Assembly: GCA_964590495.1 (NCBI GenBank)
Contig: CAZPWQ010000177.1
Location: forward strand, 1 to 5,699
Direction: 5' to 3'
From: CAZPWQ01 sp964590495
GTDB lineage: Bacteria; Bacteroidota; Rhodothermia; Balneolales; Balneolaceae
DNA length: 5,699 nucleotides
Shown: positions 4,761 to 5,699 of the stretch, in pieces
Position numbering within the stretch: position 1 is the stretch's first letter
How the letters are laid out: each line of letters starts with the position of its first letter
Notes under the pieces: model-generated
Databases searched by the model: none
Told to the model about the DNA's origin: nothing
Seen by the model: the letters and a program-made list of their open reading frames with translations, nothing else
Program-made: the position numbers and the translations under genes

Positions 4761-5699
4761 CTAACTTTCGAAATCTGATTCTGATTCCGAACCGTTCTTT
4801 TCCACGGGGACGATCTGATCGAACGCCAGGCCGCTATGCCCCTCTCCGCGTCCTGTTTTTTTCCTGATACCCAGCCAGTTATACACTTTACCGTCGTACC
4901 AGCGGGTCCGCTGAAACGCTTTGCGAATGTTTACACCGGCCCTGGGAATTTCTTCTTCGTGAATAAAATAGTTGGCTCTCTCCTCCAGTCCCTCGCGCAG
5001 CAACGAGGTCCGCGGTTCAATTTTTTTAGGTACGCCGGGATCATTTTCCAAAATCCTCGGCATGGCCGCCCGCTGCAGCTCGATCTCCCGCTGACTGCCG
5101 TCTTTATGAACCGGAATAAAGGGGATCCACTGTTCCGGGACGGAATTGACAACCTCGTACCGGATATTTGCTTTGAATGCAATCTCTTCCGCCGGTTCGG
5201 AGGACTCTTTTTGATCCGTCAACTGCTGCAGTTTGTTCCGGATCTCATGTCCGGCCTCCCGCCCGGCTTTGCTTTTGCCCGTCATGAGCGGGATCCTCGA
5301 CTCAACGCCCCACACCATATTGGCAATCTCATCGCGAAGCATATACACTTCTTCCAGCGGTTTGCCCTCGAGTACTTTTCGCGCCACCGGCAACACAGAG
5401 AGTCCCGTATCGGCCGGGACATCCTCACTGCCCCTGATGCTGTGGGTATACATATTCCAGCGCTGCCAGTCTTCATCCGGTCCCGAACCGGCGGCTTCGA
5501 TCCACGTTTTTTCTCCGAAGGTATTGGTGACCGTCAACCCCCTGAGGTTCCCGAGACTCCCCACTGGCAGGGTAAATGGAACCAGGAACCAGTCGTTGGA
5601 ATACACCAGGAAGAAATCGAGCAGAAGCAATTTGTTCAGATCCGTCGTATCGGGCTTTACGAAGCCGATATTGGTTTTCCAGTTTTCCATGGTCCACCA
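4761..5699 (-). CDS. Unrecognised protein, C-terminal part; gene continues beyond the right edge
   Basis: The minus-strand frame is open from the right edge to the TAG at 4763-4761. An ATG at 5690-5688 exists, but the frame continues upstream as Trp-Trp-Thr into it, and the residues around the junction (WWTMENWKTNIG) read as continuous conserved protein, so this ATG is probably internal. Numbered from that Met, a hydrophobic, aromatic-rich stretch lies at 18-45 (LNKLLLLDFFLVYSNDWFLV, then PVGS), followed by a GLTVTNTFGEK segment (51-61). A basic, aromatic segment is at 255-282 (IRKAFQRTRWYDGKVYNWLG, then KKTGRGEG), and the protein ends in an acidic serine tail (301-309). The near-C-terminal segment IEPRTSLLREG (225-235) looks conserved-like. 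No signal peptide, enzyme motif or known domain can be named. The GC-rich coding resembles hipBST-2. It could belong to a neighbouring chromosomal or phage-like cluster outside the window. Confidence 0.75.
   Translation of the reverse strand, partial: WWTMENWKTNIGFVKPDTTDLNKLLLLDFFLVYSNDWFLVPFTLPVGSLGNLRGLTVTNTFGEKTWIEAAGSGPDEDWQRWNMYTHSIRGSEDVPADTGLSVLPVARKVLEGKPLEEVYMLRDEIANMVWGVESRIPLMTGKSKAGREAGHEIRNKLQQLTDQKESSEPAEEIAFKANIRYEVVNSVPEQWIPFIPVHKDGSQREIELQRAAMPRILENDPGVPKKIEPRTSLLREGLEERANYFIHEEEIPRAGVNIRKAFQRTRWYDGKVYNWLGIRKKTGRGEGHSGLAFDQIVPVEKNGSESESDFES

Overview
The window carries two complete HipBST-type tripartite toxin-antitoxin operons placed head to head. They are flanked on the left by a Fic-family AMP-transferase gene that runs off the left edge, and on the right by the C-terminal part of a large unrecognised protein that runs off the right edge. 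The organism cannot be fixed from this sequence. Missing or weak Shine-Dalgarno sequences before several starts, mixed composition and protein style suggest a Bacteroidota, Balneolota or Rhodothermota type bacterium, but this is a low-confidence guess. The Fic gene and the left hip operon look AT-richer than the right hip operon and the rightmost gene, so the window reads as an accessory island assembled from parts of different origin.

Layout. Positions 1-1000 (minus): class II Fic protein with an intact HPFIDGNGR motif and an N-terminal SNLIEG inhibitory motif. Positions 1001-1275: the fic control region, with five CCGG-centred boxes in two blocks spaced exactly 12 bp within each block, plus a likely intrinsic terminator for the left hip operon. 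Positions 1276-2845 (minus): hipB1-hipS1-hipT1, transcribed leftward. Positions 2846-3212: a 367-bp divergent control region. Positions 3213-4676 (plus): hipB2-hipS2-hipT2, transcribed rightward. Positions 4677-4760: short convergent spacer. Positions 4761-5699 (minus): unrecognised protein, open to the right edge.

How the genes work together. In each operon a small Xre-type repressor (HipB) is followed by a short protein equivalent to the N-terminal subdomain of HipA (HipS), then by a HipA-like Ser/Thr kinase lacking that subdomain (HipT). This is the HipBST arrangement described in enteropathogenic E. coli, where HipT phosphorylates TrpS and HipS is the main antitoxin. Translational coupling (ATGA overlaps in both S-T pairs) supports stoichiometric production of the modules.

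The most striking observation is in the divergent control region. Each operon has its own 18-bp operator type (6-bp half-site, 6-bp spacer, 6-bp half-site), and each type occurs three times at an exact period: 61 bp for the left system (2839, 2900, 2961) and 71 bp for the right system (3042, 3113, 3184). The gap between the two sets is 81 bp, so all five intervals differ by multiples of 10 bp. The operator nearest each hipB overlaps the start codon, or is framed by an inverted repeat that does. This suggests a joint repression complex regulating two paralogous kinase toxins whose autophosphorylation loops differ (Ser-Ile-Ser versus Ser-Ile-Ala).
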